DNA from: Oscillospiraceae bacterium
Lineage (GTDB): Bacteria; Bacillota; Clostridia; Oscillospirales; Ruminococcaceae
DNA length: 64,000 nucleotides
Direction: 5' to 3'
Assembly (NCBI GenBank): GCA_017518255.1
Contig: JAFWVK010000053.1
Span: 1 to 64,000, forward strand
Shown here: positions 7,537 to 17,587 of the stretch, piece by piece
Numbering within the stretch: the stretch's first letter is position 1
Layout of the letters: each line of letters starts with the position of its first letter
The notes under the pieces: model-generated
Told to the model about the DNA's origin: nothing
The model's database searches: none
The model's input: the letters and a program-made list of their open reading frames with translations, nothing else
Translations under genes and position numbers: made by a program

Positions 7537-9531
7537 ATGGAAGAAAAGAAGCTGATTTCTGTAATTGTTCCCTGCTATAATGAGGAAGAAGTTCTGCCTC
7601 TGTTTTACAAGGAGATTACAAAAGTAAGCGCACAGATGCAGGAAGCGCATCCGGAGCTGAATTTTGAATATTTGTTCATTGACGACGGTTCTAAGGACCG
7701 CACACTGAAAAAGCTGCGGATTATGGCGAAGTACGATTCCCGCGTGCGGTATCTGTCGTTTTCGCGGAATTTCGGCAAGGAAGCGGGAATTTATGCCGGA
7801 CTGAAAGAGTCTGCCGGCGATTATTGCGTGATTATGGACGCAGACCTTCAGCATCCGCCGGCATTCCTGCCCAAGATGTACGAGACAGTTGCGAGCGGAT
7901 ACTATGACTGTGCAACGACCCGCCGTGTCAGCAGAGAGGGCGAATCGAAGGTTCGTTCGTGGTTTGCGCGCCGCTTCTACGGAATCATGAACAAGATTTC
8001 GCAGACGGAGATTGTGGACGGCGCACAGGATTTCCGCTTTATGACCCGTCAGATGGTCGATGCAGTTCTTTCGATGACCGAATATAACCGGTTTTCCAAG
8101 GGCATCTTTTCATGGGTCGGATTCCGGACAAAGTATCTGGAATATAAGAATGTGGAGCGCGCTGCCGGAAAGACCTCATGGAGCTTCCGCGGACTGTTCC
8201 GCTATTCGCTGGAGGGCATGATCGGCTTCTCGACCGCACCGCTCTCAATTTCTGCGGTTGTCGGTCTGATTACCTGTCTGCTCGGCCTGATTATGCTGAT
8301 TTTCACGGTGGTAAAGAAGATCGCGGTCGGCGATCCGGTTGCGGGCTATCCGACACTGATCTGCACCATCCTGCTTTTCGGCGGCTTGCAGCTGTTCTGC
8401 ACCGGCATCGTCGGGCTGTACCTCGGAAAGACGTTCTTAGAAGTGAAGAAGCGCCCGCTTTATATTGTCCGTGAAACGGAGAAGAATGCCGACAGCTTCC
8501 CGGAGCTTCCCGAACCGGAACCGAAACAGATCGCGGAAAAGCCCGCAAAGGCAGCCGCACAGGTTCAGAAATCAGCAGCCCCTGCAAAAGCAGCCGCTCC
8601 TGCAAAGCAGGCACAAAAAGCGGCTGTCAAGGTGACGGCGAAACGCGTTCCGGCAGAGCCGAAGGATGCAGCACTGGAAAAGGCAATGCGCCTCAAGGAA
8701 GAAAGCGACGCGGAATTCGATGCACTGGTCGATGCAGCATTTGAAGAAGCCGATGCAAAAAAGGCTGCCGCAGATGCAGAAAAGAAGGCTGCACAGGAGG
8801 CTGCCGAGAAGAAGTCTGTAAAAGAAGCTGCCGAAAAGGAAGCTTCCGGACAGGATGCAGCGGAAGATCCTGCAAAAGAGCAGGCAAAGGCTGACAGTGC
8901 AGAGGATAAGAAAGAAAAATTCGTTGTAGAGATCAATTATGACAACGATGATCTCTATGATGATGAGGACGAATACGACGACGAAGATTACGACGATGAG
9001 GACTATGACGACGAGGACTATGATGACGAGGATTACGACGATGAGGATTACGACGATGAGGATTACGATGACGAGGATTATGAGGATGAAAAGCCGGTAA
9101 AAAAGACTGCGGTCCGGAGATCGGCGCAGGCAGCGGCAGAACCGGAGGAGGATCAGCCGACCGTCGGGGAAAAGGCTAAGAAGGTTCTGAAGTCGATCGT
9201 TGAGAAGCTGAAGCAGCTGAAGGACAAGATTGCGGCAGCATTCGCATCAAAGGATGATCCGGAAAAATCCATGCCGGATGATGAATATGATGACGATGAA
9301 TATGACGACTACGACGATGAAGAATATGACGATGACTACGACGATTACGATGATGATGACTATGACGATGATGATTATGACGACGATGATTATGACGATG
9401 ATGACTATGACGACGACGATTATGACGACGACGATTATGACGATGACGATTACGACGATGATGACTATGACGACGACGATTATGACGACGATGACAAAAG
9501 CGGAAGAACCGGCTACCGCAGTGCGCACTGA
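7537..9531 (+). CDS. Membrane GT2 glycosyltransferase with a long acidic Asp/Tyr repeat tail
   Basis: 664 aa, started at the ATG preceded by GGAGGAC. Residues 1-230 are a family 2 glycosyltransferase of the dolichol-phosphate-mannose synthase/GtrB type: [26 protein letters not shown]. Two transmembrane helices follow (about 235-265 and 270-305), as in undecaprenyl-phosphate glucosyltransferases that prime sugar transfer across the membrane. The rest is unusual: an Ala/Lys/Pro linker, a charged coiled-coil stretch (about 385-455), a block of YDDED repeats (about 471-518), a basic helix ([18 protein letters not shown]) and a second block of YDDDD repeats (about 580-653). Family members normally stop near residue 310-330. 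The tail's function is unknown; it should lie in the cytoplasm and carries a very large negative charge. Confidence 0.88.
   Translation: MEEKKLISVIVPCYNEEEVLPLFYKEITKVSAQMQEAHPELNFEYLFIDDGSKDRTLKKLRIMAKYDSRVRYLSFSRNFGKEAGIYAGLKESAGDYCVIMDADLQHPPAFLPKMYETVASGYYDCATTRRVSREGESKVRSWFARRFYGIMNKISQTEIVDGAQDFRFMTRQMVDAVLSMTEYNRFSKGIFSWVGFRTKYLEYKNVERAAGKTSWSFRGLFRYSLEGMIGFSTAPLSISAVVGLITCLLGLIMLIFTVVKKIAVGDPVAGYPTLICTILLFGGLQLFCTGIVGLYLGKTFLEVKKRPLYIVRETEKNADSFPELPEPEPKQIAEKPAKAAAQVQKSAAPAKAAAPAKQAQKAAVKVTAKRVPAEPKDAALEKAMRLKEESDAEFDALVDAAFEEADAKKAAADAEKKAAQEAAEKKSVKEAAEKEASGQDAAEDPAKEQAKADSAEDKKEKFVVEINYDNDDLYDDEDEYDDEDYDDEDYDDEDYDDEDYDDEDYDDEDYDDEDYEDEKPVKKTAVRRSAQAAAEPEEDQPTVGEKAKKVLKSIVEKLKQLKDKIAAAFASKDDPEKSMPDDEYDDDEYDDYDDEEYDDDYDDYDDDDYDDDDYDDDDYDDDDYDDDDYDDDDYDDDDYDDDDYDDDDYDDDDKSGRTGYRSAH
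8950..9090 (+). repeat. 15-bp coding tandem repeats (YDDED)
   Basis: About eight imperfect copies of a unit such as TAC-GAC-GAT-GAG-GAT encode Tyr-Asp-Asp-Glu-Asp. Synonymous third-base changes distinguish copies, so the repeat is held at protein level. Length changes would stay in frame. Confidence 0.85.
9277..9495 (+). repeat. 15-bp coding tandem repeats (YDDDD)
   Basis: Roughly ten regular copies of a Tyr-Asp-Asp-Asp-Asp unit after a less regular start. The unit is again 15 bp and third bases vary between copies. Confidence 0.85.
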
Positions 9532-9562
9532 CGGACATCTCCGCTGAAAGGAGCTGCCGCCT

Positions 9563-10561
9563 ATGAACCGACGCTTCAGGCTGCTGGTGCTCGTGTTGCT
9601 GACGGCTGTTCTCTTTCTGAGCGCCGCGATTGCCAGCCTTGCCTTTTCCGGCTCCGAAAAGCCGGCGAAGAAAAACGGGGAACAGGCTGAGACCACCGGC
9701 AAACCCGTTTCGCTTTTCGTGCAGAACGGACTCTGGGGCGCCCGCACAGCGAACGGCAGGGTGCTGATCGAACCGACATGGTATTATCTGCGGGCAATGA
9801 GCGATTCCGTTCTGATTGCACGGCGCAGCGACGGCAAACAGGATCGCTTCGGTCTGATCCGGACCAACGGCGAGCAGTTGGTACCGTTTCTGTATTCTGC
9901 TTTTGAACCGCGCGGAAACGACCTCTGGATTGCCGCGCTCAGTGAAAACGGAACCGTAAAATATCATCTGTATCACGCGGACGGAACCCGCTGGATTAAC
10001 CGATCCTGGGACAGCGCGGAATACACAAACGGAGTTCTCTCCGTGAAAGAAGGAGAAAGCTCCTATCAGGGAACACTCTCCGGTTCCGGCGGCGGTATCA
10101 CATGGACAAACTGGCAGCAGGTCTGCCCGGTCGGCATCAGCCGGCTGGTGATGAATCTGGATGAAGAACAGCTCAGGAAACTCCCCGCAGCGGATGTGCT
10201 GCAGCATCTGGGGAGCACCTGTGCCGAATATCTGACATATCTGTTTATTACGCGGACACCGCCGGAGGATGCGCGGATCAGCGCGGAGGACCCCGGAAGA
10301 ATCAAAGCAGACCGCTATTACACAAACTGCCGGTTCCGCGATGCAGCAATCACACGCGTTCTGGAACTGAAAACAGACCGGTTTCCGATGTATACGGTCT
10401 GGATGGATGTCCGCTTTGAGGAGACGGACAGCAACGGAAATACGCAGAATGTCCGTACCGGCATGACGCTTCAGATCAGCCGGAATGCAACGGGTGATTA
10501 TACCTTTTTCAGCTTTAACGATGCACGGCTGGAAGCAACCGGCGGCGCATTGCAGCAATAA
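9563..10561 (+). CDS. Exported WG-repeat-like protein
   Basis: 332 aa. An N-terminal hydrophobic segment (about 7-29, [22 protein letters not shown]) is a signal peptide or membrane anchor without a lipobox. The exported part holds WG-type repeats: [39 protein letters not shown] and a degenerate third copy (residues about 50-150). The second half (about 190-325) has no recognised domain. GAAAGGAG precedes the ATG by 10 nt. WG proteins are typically surface proteins of unknown binding role. Confidence 0.7.
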   Translation: MNRRFRLLVLVLLTAVLFLSAAIASLAFSGSEKPAKKNGEQAETTGKPVSLFVQNGLWGARTANGRVLIEPTWYYLRAMSDSVLIARRSDGKQDRFGLIRTNGEQLVPFLYSAFEPRGNDLWIAALSENGTVKYHLYHADGTRWINRSWDSAEYTNGVLSVKEGESSYQGTLSGSGGGITWTNWQQVCPVGISRLVMNLDEEQLRKLPAADVLQHLGSTCAEYLTYLFITRTPPEDARISAEDPGRIKADRYYTNCRFRDAAITRVLELKTDRFPMYTVWMDVRFEETDSNGNTQNVRTGMTLQISRNATGDYTFFSFNDARLEATGGALQQ

Positions 10562-10592
10562 CCTTGATATCGAGAAGGGAGTCTGTTTCATT

Positions 10593-11090
10593 TTGAAAAA
10601 AGTCGCAGTGATTATGGGCAGCGACAGCGATTTTCCGGTCGTGAAAAATGCCCTGACAGAACTGAAAAGCTTCGGTGTACCGTTTGAGGCGCACGTAATG
10701 AGCGCACACCGCACCCCCGCAATGGCTTCGGAATTCGCTGAAAATGCAGAGAAGAACGGCTTCGGCGTCATCATCTGCGCTGCGGGTATGGCGGCACATC
10801 TTGCCGGCGTGATTGCAGGACATACCACGCTGCCGGTCATCGGCATTCCCTGTAAGGGCGCACAGCTCGACGGGCTCGATGCCCTGCTCGCAACCGTCAT
10901 GATGCCGCCGGGAATTCCGGTTGCCACGGTCGCCGTGGACGGCGCAAAGAACGCCGCAATTCTTGCCGTGCAGATGCTCGCGCTCTCCGACGAAAATCTC
11001 GCGGAGCAGCTCAAGAGCCGCAAGGCGGAGATGATCGCGGGCGTGCAGAAAAAGGATGCTGCCTTGCAGGAAAAAATCGCGGAGCTCTGA
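10593..11090 (+). CDS. purE: N5-carboxyaminoimidazole ribonucleotide mutase
   Basis: 165 aa, the size of class I PurE. It moves the carboxyl group of N5-CAIR to make CAIR in de novo purine synthesis. The motifs MGSDSD (phosphate binding), SAHRTP and GMAAHLAG are present. The start is TTG at 10593, 11 nt after GGGAG; the reading frame is open further upstream but overlaps the previous gene. A purK partner is not in the window. It opens a long same-strand purine gene run. Confidence 0.93.
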   Translation: MKKVAVIMGSDSDFPVVKNALTELKSFGVPFEAHVMSAHRTPAMASEFAENAEKNGFGVIICAAGMAAHLAGVIAGHTTLPVIGIPCKGAQLDGLDALLATVMMPPGIPVATVAVDGAKNAAILAVQMLALSDENLAEQLKSRKAEMIAGVQKKDAALQEKIAEL

Positions 11091-11104
11091 GGAGTATTGC
11101 AGTT

Positions 11105-11341
11105 ATGAGTGTGATGGACAGTGTGAAGGATTTTTTTACGCCGAAGGAGGAGCGGATCAGCGCAGAGGGCGGCGATGAAAAGCGCTTTGTGCTGCGTTCA
11201 TATCCGATCGGCGGGATGACGCTCTTTATGATTACCGACCGGAAAACCGGCGTCAGTTATCTGACAAAGGCGGGCTCCGACTGCCCGCTGACCCCGCTGC
11301 TCGATGCTGACGGCAAGCCGTTCATCTCCCGCTTCCGGTAA
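11105..11341 (+). CDS. DUF6440-like small protein
   Basis: 78 aa. The C-terminal half ([10 protein letters not shown] ... [11 protein letters not shown]) matches the short DUF6440 family, which ends with a G-x-TPLLD-DGKP motif. No signal peptide or membrane segment. It lies 14 nt after purE and 6 nt before the next gene, so it is very likely cotranscribed with the purine genes. Function unknown. Confidence 0.65.
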   Translation: MSVMDSVKDFFTPKEERISAEGGDEKRFVLRSYPIGGMTLFMITDRKTGVSYLTKAGSDCPLTPLLDADGKPFISRFR

Positions 11342-11347
11342 TATACC

Positions 11348-11785
11348 GTGGCGAAAGCGGCATTATGCGAACAGTGCGGCATAGAAAATGCTGCGGTGTT
11401 TGTCCTGAAAAAGCAGGGCGGGGCGGAACGGAAACAGGCGCTTTGTCTGAAATGTGCCGAAAAGCTGAAAATCCCGGCAGTGCGGGAATATATGAAGCAG
11501 TGCGGAAAAACCGATGCCGCAATCCGGATGTGTGAACAGTGCGGCGAACTGCCCGCAACGGTTTTCGCATCGGTCACGGAAAACGGCGGCAATCCGGAAA
11601 AACAGGCGCTCTGTGCTTTCTGTGCGCGGAAAACCGGTATTCGGCAGGTGACGGATACGATTGATGATCTGGCGCTTTCGGATGAGGAGCTCCGGCGGAT
11701 CCATACAGAGCTTCTGAACAGCGCACAGGCATCAGAACCGGAAAATATCCGGCAGAGGCTGAGGCGCATATTCCGAAAAAGCTGA
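11348..11785 (+). CDS. Double zinc-ribbon protein, McsA-like
   Basis: 145 aa from a GTG start with a weak ribosome binding site. Two similar modules each carry two Cys-x2-Cys pairs: CEQCG...CLKC (residues 7-40) and CEQCG...CAFC (about 61-97). Each could bind one zinc ion, as in the N terminus of McsA/ClpE-associated proteins. The UVR-like helical tail of McsA is not clear here; the last 40 residues are charged and helical ([25 protein letters not shown]). Its role inside a purine operon is unknown. Confidence 0.6.
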   Translation: MAKAALCEQCGIENAAVFVLKKQGGAERKQALCLKCAEKLKIPAVREYMKQCGKTDAAIRMCEQCGELPATVFASVTENGGNPEKQALCAFCARKTGIRQVTDTIDDLALSDEELRRIHTELLNSAQASEPENIRQRLRRIFRKS

Positions 11786-11841
11786 GCAATGCGGAGCAAT
11801 CCGCAAAAACATATGTCAACATTTTTGAGGAGGAAATTCCA

Positions 11842-12561
11842 ATGGCAAACGTAACAAAAGGCGAGCAGCTCTATGAGGGCAAGGCAAAGAAGGTCTTTGC
11901 GACCAGCGATCCCGATCTCGTGATCGTCGATTACAAGGACGATGCAACCGCAGGCGACGGCGCAAAGCGCGGCACCATCAAGGGCAAGGGCGTCATCAAT
12001 AACCAGATGACCAATGTCATGTTCTCTATGCTCGAAAAGGAAGGCGTTCCGACCCATCTTGTCGAGGAACTCTCCGAGCGCGAAACACTGGTCAAAAAGG
12101 TCGAGATTGTTCCGCTGGAGGTCATTGTCCGCAATGTCGCAGCCGGCAGCTTCTCCAAGAGAATGGGCGTTGAGGAGGGCAGAAAGCTCCTGACCCCGAT
12201 CCTTGAATTCAGCTATAAGAACGACGATCTGCACGATCCGTTCATCAACCATTATTATGCGCTGGCGCTCGGTCTCGCTACGCAGGAAGAACTCGATAAA
12301 ATCGCAGAATATGCGTTCAAGGTCAATTCTTTTATGGTCGGATTCTTTAAGAAAATGAACATCGACCTGATCGACTTTAAGATTGAATTCGGCAGATTCC
12401 ACGGTCAGATTCTCCTCGCAGACGAAATCTCGCCCGATACCTGCCGCTTCTGGGATTCCACGACGCACGAGAAGCTCGACAAGGACCGCTTCCGCAGAGA
12501 TATGGGCGGCGTTGAGGAAGCTTATCAGGAGATCATGAAGCGCCTGAAGGAGAATGCATAA
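11842..12561 (+). CDS. purC: Phosphoribosylaminoimidazole-succinocarboxamide synthase
   Basis: 239 aa, full length. Joins CAIR and aspartate using ATP to make SAICAR. Motifs: [28 protein letters not shown] and [22 protein letters not shown] site precedes the ATG. The 56-nt gap before it contains only a small 6-bp hairpin (11790-11805). Confidence 0.95.
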   Translation: MANVTKGEQLYEGKAKKVFATSDPDLVIVDYKDDATAGDGAKRGTIKGKGVINNQMTNVMFSMLEKEGVPTHLVEELSERETLVKKVEIVPLEVIVRNVAAGSFSKRMGVEEGRKLLTPILEFSYKNDDLHDPFINHYYALALGLATQEELDKIAEYAFKVNSFMVGFFKKMNIDLIDFKIEFGRFHGQILLADEISPDTCRFWDSTTHEKLDKDRFRRDMGGVEEAYQEIMKRLKENA

Positions 12562-12608
12562 GCCGCAGACCCCGCATAACCCTGAATTCAAAAATAACGG
12601 AGGTATTT

Positions 12609-14009
12609 ATGGGCGGCTTATTCGGCGCGGTGTCCCGTGAGGACATTACGGCAGATATCTTTTTCGGAACGGATTACCATACGCATCTCGGTGCGCGCAG
12701 AGGCGGCATGACCGTCTACGATGTAAAAGAGGGCTTTCAGCGAGCCATCCACAACATCGAAAATGCACCGTTCCGCACGAAATTCGGAGACGATCTGAAT
12801 GAAATGCACGGCACAATGGGGCTGGGCTGCATCAGCGATACCGACCCGCAGCCTGTGCTTGTCCGCTCGCATCTGGGCAGCTATGCACTGGCAACCGTCG
12901 GAAAAATCAACAACTCCGCAGAGCTGGTCGAGGAGATTATCTCCGGCGGCGGTCATCTCAACGAGCAGAGCGGCAGCATCATTAACCCCACGGAACTGGT
13001 CGCTGCACTGATTAACCGGTGCGATACCATTCCTGAGGGCATCCGCTATGCACAGAAGAAAATCAACGGCTCAATGACCCTGATGCTGATGACCAAAGAC
13101 GGCATCTATGCAGCCCGCGATTATATGGGCAGAACACCCGTGATTATCGGTCACAAGGAGGGCGCTTTCTGCGCGGCATTCGAGTCCTTCTCCTATATGA
13201 ATCTCGGCTACCGCTATCTCCGCGATCTGGGTCCGGGAGAGATTGTTTTCCTGACACCGGATTCCTGCGAGACCGTGATGAAGCCGAATAATAAAATGAA
13301 AATCTGCGTGTTCCTGTGGATTTACTACGGCTACACAACCTCCTGCTACGAGGGCGTCAATGTCGAAATCATGCGGAACAACTGCGGCGCACTGCTCGCA
13401 AGACGGGACAAGGGCATTGATGTCGATTATGTCGCGGGTATTCCGGAATCCGGAAACGGACATGCAATCGGCTATGCCAACGAGAGCGGCATCCGCTTCG
13501 CCAGACCGTTTATCAAGTATACCCCGACATGGGTGCGCAGCTTTACCCCGGCAAAACAGTCTTTGCGTGATCTGACCGCACATATGAAGCTGATTCCCGT
13601 CGAACAGCTCATTCACGGGAAAAAGCTGCTCTTCCTCGACGATTCCGTCGTCCGCGGAACGCAGATGCGCAATACCGTGGAATTCCTCTATAACAACGGC
13701 GCCAAAGAGGTTCATATCCGCTCCGCCAGTCCGCCGAGTATGTTCGGCTGCAAATACCTGAACTTTTCACCGGGCAAATCCGATATGGATCTGATTGCCC
13801 GTCAGGTTGTCCGCGGCTTTGACGGAGACGACCGTTATCTCAGCGAATACTGCTCCGATCAGACCGAGCGCTATCATGCTATGGTCAACGAGATCGCACG
13901 CAGGCTGAATTTCACCTCGCTCAAGTATCATCTGCTTGCAGATGTCAAAACAGCAGTCGGGATTGACCCCGATTCTCTCTGCACCTACTGCTTTACCGGA
14001 GAGGAATAA
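12609..14009 (+). CDS. purF: PurF-family amidophosphoribosyltransferase lacking the N-terminal cysteine
   Basis: 466 aa. The C-terminal phosphoribosyltransferase half has the PRPP loop LFLDDSVVRGTQ (about residue 340), and cysteines matching the Fe-S ligands of B. subtilis-type PurF are visible (MKIC, FGC, LCTYC near the C terminus). The N-terminal Ntn-type domain aligns with PurF (RRGGMTVYD, HGTMGLGC, VGKINN, NPTELVAALI), but the protein begins MGG where the catalytic nucleophile should give MCG. The start is well fixed by GGAGGT 5-6 nt upstream, and no upstream Cys is available. As read, it should not hydrolyse glutamine by the usual Cys mechanism. MGG-type homologues seem to occur elsewhere in Clostridia and Bacteroidetes. 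Confidence 0.88.
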   Translation: MGGLFGAVSREDITADIFFGTDYHTHLGARRGGMTVYDVKEGFQRAIHNIENAPFRTKFGDDLNEMHGTMGLGCISDTDPQPVLVRSHLGSYALATVGKINNSAELVEEIISGGGHLNEQSGSIINPTELVAALINRCDTIPEGIRYAQKKINGSMTLMLMTKDGIYAARDYMGRTPVIIGHKEGAFCAAFESFSYMNLGYRYLRDLGPGEIVFLTPDSCETVMKPNNKMKICVFLWIYYGYTTSCYEGVNVEIMRNNCGALLARRDKGIDVDYVAGIPESGNGHAIGYANESGIRFARPFIKYTPTWVRSFTPAKQSLRDLTAHMKLIPVEQLIHGKKLLFLDDSVVRGTQMRNTVEFLYNNGAKEVHIRSASPPSMFGCKYLNFSPGKSDMDLIARQVVRGFDGDDRYLSEYCSDQTERYHAMVNEIARRLNFTSLKYHLLADVKTAVGIDPDSLCTYCFTGEE

Positions 14010-14060
14010 CAAACCTTGTTTTTCTCCGGCAAAACTATTTTTTCAGAAGGGAAAACAGAT

Positions 14061-15107
14061 ATGGGACACGCAAAAAACAGTTTTTCTGAAAGCTATGCAA
14101 AGGCAGGCGTTGATGTCACTGCCGGCTACAAATCCGTTGAGCTGATGAAGCAGCATGTCGCACGCACGGTTACAGACGGCGTTCTGGACGGCATCGGCGG
14201 CTTCGGCGGACTGTTTCAGCCGGGCTTTGCGGGCATGGAAGAGCCTGTGCTCGTCTCCGGAACGGACGGCGTCGGCACAAAGCTCAAGATCGCATTCCTG
14301 ATGAATCAGCATAACACGATCGGCATTGACTGCGTTGCAATGTGCGTGAACGATGTCATCTGCTGCGGTGCGAAGCCTCTCTTTTTCCTCGATTACATCG
14401 CCTGCGGAAAAAATTATCCGGAAAAAATCGCGGAGATCGTCGGAGGCGTGGCGGAAGGCTGCGTGCAGGCGGGCTGTGCGCTGATCGGCGGCGAAACGGC
14501 AGAGCATCCGGGCATGATGCCCGATGAGGAATATGACCTCGCAGGCTTTACCGTCGGCATTGCGGATAAGAAAAAGCTGCTGAAGCCGGAAACCCAGAAG
14601 GCAGGCGACGTTCTGATTGCAATTGCCTCATCCGGCGTGCATTCCAACGGATTCTCCCTTGTCCGGAAGGTATTTACCGTCAATGAGCAGAACCTTGCGC
14701 GGCATTATGCCGAGCTCGGCTCGACACTCGGCGAATGCCTCCTGACTCCGACCAGAATCTATGTCAAACCGGTTCTCTCTCTGCTGGAGCAGGTGAATGT
14801 CAAGGCGATTTCGCATATCACCGGCGGCGGATTCTATGAGAATATCCCGCGCAGTCTGCCGGAGGGGCTGACAGCCCGCATTCCGCGCAGCAATGTGCAG
14901 GTGCTCCCGATCTTTGACCTGATTGCGCAGACCGGCAATATTCCGGAGCGCGATATGTTCAATACCTTTAATATGGGCGTCGGCATGATCGTTTCCGTTG
15001 CGGCGGAAGATGCCGACAAGGCAGTTGCAGTGCTGAATGCTGCCGGCGAGAAAGCCTATGTGCTCGGCGAGCTGATTGCAGGAGAGGAAGGCGTTATCAT
15101 TGCGTAA
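14061..15107 (+). CDS. purM: Phosphoribosylformylglycinamidine cyclo-ligase
   Basis: 348 aa. Converts FGAM to AIR with ATP. Motifs: [20 protein letters not shown] and THITGGGF-type [13 protein letters not shown]. The ATG at 14061 follows AGAAGGG by 8 nt; the longer frame from 14016 lacks a site. The following lipoprotein gene starts inside its last codons. Confidence 0.95.
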   Translation: MGHAKNSFSESYAKAGVDVTAGYKSVELMKQHVARTVTDGVLDGIGGFGGLFQPGFAGMEEPVLVSGTDGVGTKLKIAFLMNQHNTIGIDCVAMCVNDVICCGAKPLFFLDYIACGKNYPEKIAEIVGGVAEGCVQAGCALIGGETAEHPGMMPDEEYDLAGFTVGIADKKKLLKPETQKAGDVLIAIASSGVHSNGFSLVRKVFTVNEQNLARHYAELGSTLGECLLTPTRIYVKPVLSLLEQVNVKAISHITGGGFYENIPRSLPEGLTARIPRSNVQVLPIFDLIAQTGNIPERDMFNTFNMGVGMIVSVAAEDADKAVAVLNAAGEKAYVLGELIAGEEGVIIA

Positions 15108-16044
15108 AACACTGCGTATGTCTGCCTGTATTTTCTGCGCGGCACTGCTCATAACCGGATGCAGCCAAAACCAGAGCTCCGAGGTCAGCGGCGGCGATGC
15201 ACATGTCAGTGAACTGGAAGTGCAGGATGTTCGCGAAACGGATGTCTCCAAGCGCTTTCCGGATTTCTTCCGCTACTGCTTCGGAGAGGATGCGACCTAT
15301 ACTTATCTGCGGACGGATCCGGATGACAGCAGTGATTATTATGAACTGACTTATCACGACAGCACCGGCACGCTCCGCAGGACAGAGACCTATTCCTTTC
15401 CCTACGGAGAGGAGCAGGCAGAACAATTCCCGACAGAGGAAATGTATTACGCTGCGGAGATAGAATGCCTCGCAGAGGAAGAGCTGGAAAAGATCTTTAG
15501 GAGAGGCTTTTTTCACGATATTCTGGAAAAGCACTTAGAAGGTCACGGCATTGAGAATGAGTCGAGCGAGCGCGCAGAGTGGGAAAGCGACAATGAGAAT
15601 GTCCTCCTGCTGACGTTTGCTCCGCTTAATATATCCGGGGGAGTCTTTTTCAAAGCGGATGATCCGGTCGTTCAGCGGATTGCCCGTGCGCATATCGAGC
15701 CCGGAACCGGCTGGCAGGTCTGCACCGCCGACTGGAAAACGATCGCGGCAGATGAAGACTTTTATACGCTCCTGGACGTCCGGATCCCGAATGATGCCGA
15801 TGCGGATGCCTATGGGGAAAAGCTCCGGCAGATTGCCGCGGAATACCGCAGCTTCGCGGATGAGCCGCAGTCCTTTGTGTTTGCGCTGAAACAGACGAGC
15901 GGCGGCGAAGAGGAAGCGTCCGACACCGTTCTGCTGATTTCTTATATCATGGACGAGGAAATCGACCGGAGCAAAATGGACGCCGATTATAATGGACTGA
16001 ACCATTATACCGAAAAGATGATCGAAAAGTACAGGAACGATTAA
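15100..16044 (+). CDS. Lipoprotein of unknown function
   Basis: 314 aa from TTG at 15100, 8 nt after GGAAGG, overlapping the purM stop by 8 nt, which suggests translational coupling. The signal peptide ends in a lipobox (LLITGC, about residues 15-20), so the mature protein should be lipid-anchored outside the membrane. The mature part is acidic with no recognised domain. An exported protein coupled to purM is unexpected; it may simply share the transcript. Confidence 0.7.
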   Translation: MRKTLRMSACIFCAALLITGCSQNQSSEVSGGDAHVSELEVQDVRETDVSKRFPDFFRYCFGEDATYTYLRTDPDDSSDYYELTYHDSTGTLRRTETYSFPYGEEQAEQFPTEEMYYAAEIECLAEEELEKIFRRGFFHDILEKHLEGHGIENESSERAEWESDNENVLLLTFAPLNISGGVFFKADDPVVQRIARAHIEPGTGWQVCTADWKTIAADEDFYTLLDVRIPNDADADAYGEKLRQIAAEYRSFADEPQSFVFALKQTSGGEEEASDTVLLISYIMDEEIDRSKMDADYNGLNHYTEKMIEKYRND

Positions 16045-16066
16045 AAAGAATTGGGAGGTGCCGCTT

Positions 16067-16720
16067 ATGGCAGAGCAGAAACATCCGAGAGCGTACAAGA
16101 ATATCATTGTGCTGGTTTCCGGCGGCGGCACCAATTTGCAGGCGCTGATTGATGCACAGGAGCGCGGCGAGCTGGGCAGCGGAAAAATCACCTGCGTCAT
16201 CAGCTCGAAGCCCGATGCCTATGCGCTGGTCCGGGCAAAGAATGCCGGGATTCCCTCCCGCGTGATTCAGCGGAAGGAGTATCCCGATACCGCGGCATAC
16301 AGCGCCGCGATGCTGGAAGCATTTTATGAGGAATATGCTGACCTGATCGTGCAGGCGGGCTTCATGACGATTCTGGATGAGACGATCTGCCGCGCATATC
16401 CGAACAAGATGATTAACGTACACCCCGCTCTGATTCCGAGCTTCTGCGGCAAGGGCTATTACGGTCTGCATGTGCATGAAGCGGCGCTCGAAAAGGGCGT
16501 AAAGGTCACCGGCGCGACGGTGCATTTCGTCAACGAAATCTGTGACGGCGGACCGATCATTCTGCAAAAGGCAGTTGCCGTGCAGCAGGACGATACGCCC
16601 GAAACGCTGCAAAGGCGCGTCATGGAAGAGGCGGAATGGAAGATTCTGCCCGAAGCCGTGCGGCTCTTCTGCGAGGATAAAATCAAGGTACAGGGCAGCA
16701 AGGTACTGATTCAGGCGTAA
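16067..16720 (+). CDS. purN: Phosphoribosylglycinamide formyltransferase
   Basis: 217 aa. Transfers a formyl group from 10-formyl-tetrahydrofolate to GAR. Motifs: VLVSGGGTNLQALID, INVHPALIPSF (catalytic His) and GATVHFVNEICDGG (catalytic Asp). GGGAGGTG precedes the ATG at 16067. Confidence 0.94.
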   Translation: MAEQKHPRAYKNIIVLVSGGGTNLQALIDAQERGELGSGKITCVISSKPDAYALVRAKNAGIPSRVIQRKEYPDTAAYSAAMLEAFYEEYADLIVQAGFMTILDETICRAYPNKMINVHPALIPSFCGKGYYGLHVHEAALEKGVKVTGATVHFVNEICDGGPIILQKAVAVQQDDTPETLQRRVMEEAEWKILPEAVRLFCEDKIKVQGSKVLIQA

Positions 16721-16819
16721 GCACAGGGAGCTGCAATACGCCCCCGCCATTCACGGCATCCGTGAAGCGGATCCATCTTTTGTGATATCAGAATAACCAG
16801 ATTCAAGGAGGATAAGACT

Positions 16820-17548
16820 ATGGCAATGATTTCACTGGCACAGTATCTTCAGGGAAACAGCTATCCCGGAAGAGGCATCATCCTCGGCAGAACGGCTGAC
16901 GGAAAGCGCGCTGTTGCTGCCTATTTCATCATGGGAAGAAGCGAGAACTCCCGCAACCGCATTTTCGTGCCGGAGGGGGCAAACCTCAGAACCAAAGCCT
17001 ATGACGAGAGCAAATGCTCCGACCCCTCTTTGATTATCTACTATCCGGTGCGCGTGCTCGGCAACAAAACCATTGTGACAAACGGCGACCAGACCGACAC
17101 GATCTATGAGGCGATGGATCACCAGTTCACCTTCGAGCAGGGACTCCGCGCACGGAAATTCGAGCCGGATGCACCGAACTACACTCCCCGCATCTCCGGC
17201 ATCATCCGCTGCGAAAAGGGCGGCTTCAACTATGCGCTTTCGATTCTGAAAAGTGCAGAGGGCAATCCTGCTTCCTGCCAGCGGTTCATGTTCTCCTACG
17301 AGAACCCGATTGCCGGTCAGGGTCACTTCATCCATACCTATGTCGGCGACGGCAACCCGCTGCCGAGCTTTGTGGGCGAGCCCAAGCTTGTCTCAATTCC
17401 GGACGATATTGACGGCTTTACCGATCTGCTCTGGAACAATCTGAATCCGGACAATAAGATTTCCCTGTTCGTGCGCTATATTGACCCGGAAACCGGCAAT
17501 GCCGTCAGCAAGATTGTCAACCGCTTCGGCGCTGCGCCGAAGGAATAA
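16820..17548 (+). CDS. purO: IMP cyclohydrolase, PurO-type
   Basis: 242 aa. Matches the archaeal-type IMP cyclohydrolase family (COG3363), which closes the ring of FAICAR to IMP. Visible family features are an N-terminal LQGNSYPGRGIILGRT, then YFIMGRSENSRNR, and a Gly/Pro-rich C terminus. AAGGAGG lies 9 nt upstream. Together with the stand-alone AICAR transformylase at 19149 it replaces bifunctional PurH. Confidence 0.85.
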   Translation: MAMISLAQYLQGNSYPGRGIILGRTADGKRAVAAYFIMGRSENSRNRIFVPEGANLRTKAYDESKCSDPSLIIYYPVRVLGNKTIVTNGDQTDTIYEAMDHQFTFEQGLRARKFEPDAPNYTPRISGIIRCEKGGFNYALSILKSAEGNPASCQRFMFSYENPIAGQGHFIHTYVGDGNPLPSFVGEPKLVSIPDDIDGFTDLLWNNLNPDNKISLFVRYIDPETGNAVSKIVNRFGAAPKE

Positions 17549-17587
17549 CCGCTCCGGCAGATACCGACGAAAACAGGAGGCGATCAT

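Noticed and set aside
8950..9495. CRISPR-like array
   Set aside because: The 15-bp units are contiguous, in frame and coding, without spacers.
9247..9747. Val/Ile-rich minus-strand ORF resembling a membrane protein
   Set aside because: The hydrophobic composition is simply the complement of GAY Asp codons. There is no ribosome binding site.
9176..11023. 615-aa minus-strand ORF rich in His/Arg
   Set aside because: It is the antisense of the Asp/Tyr repeats, the WG-repeat protein and purE; the low-complexity repeat keeps all frames open.
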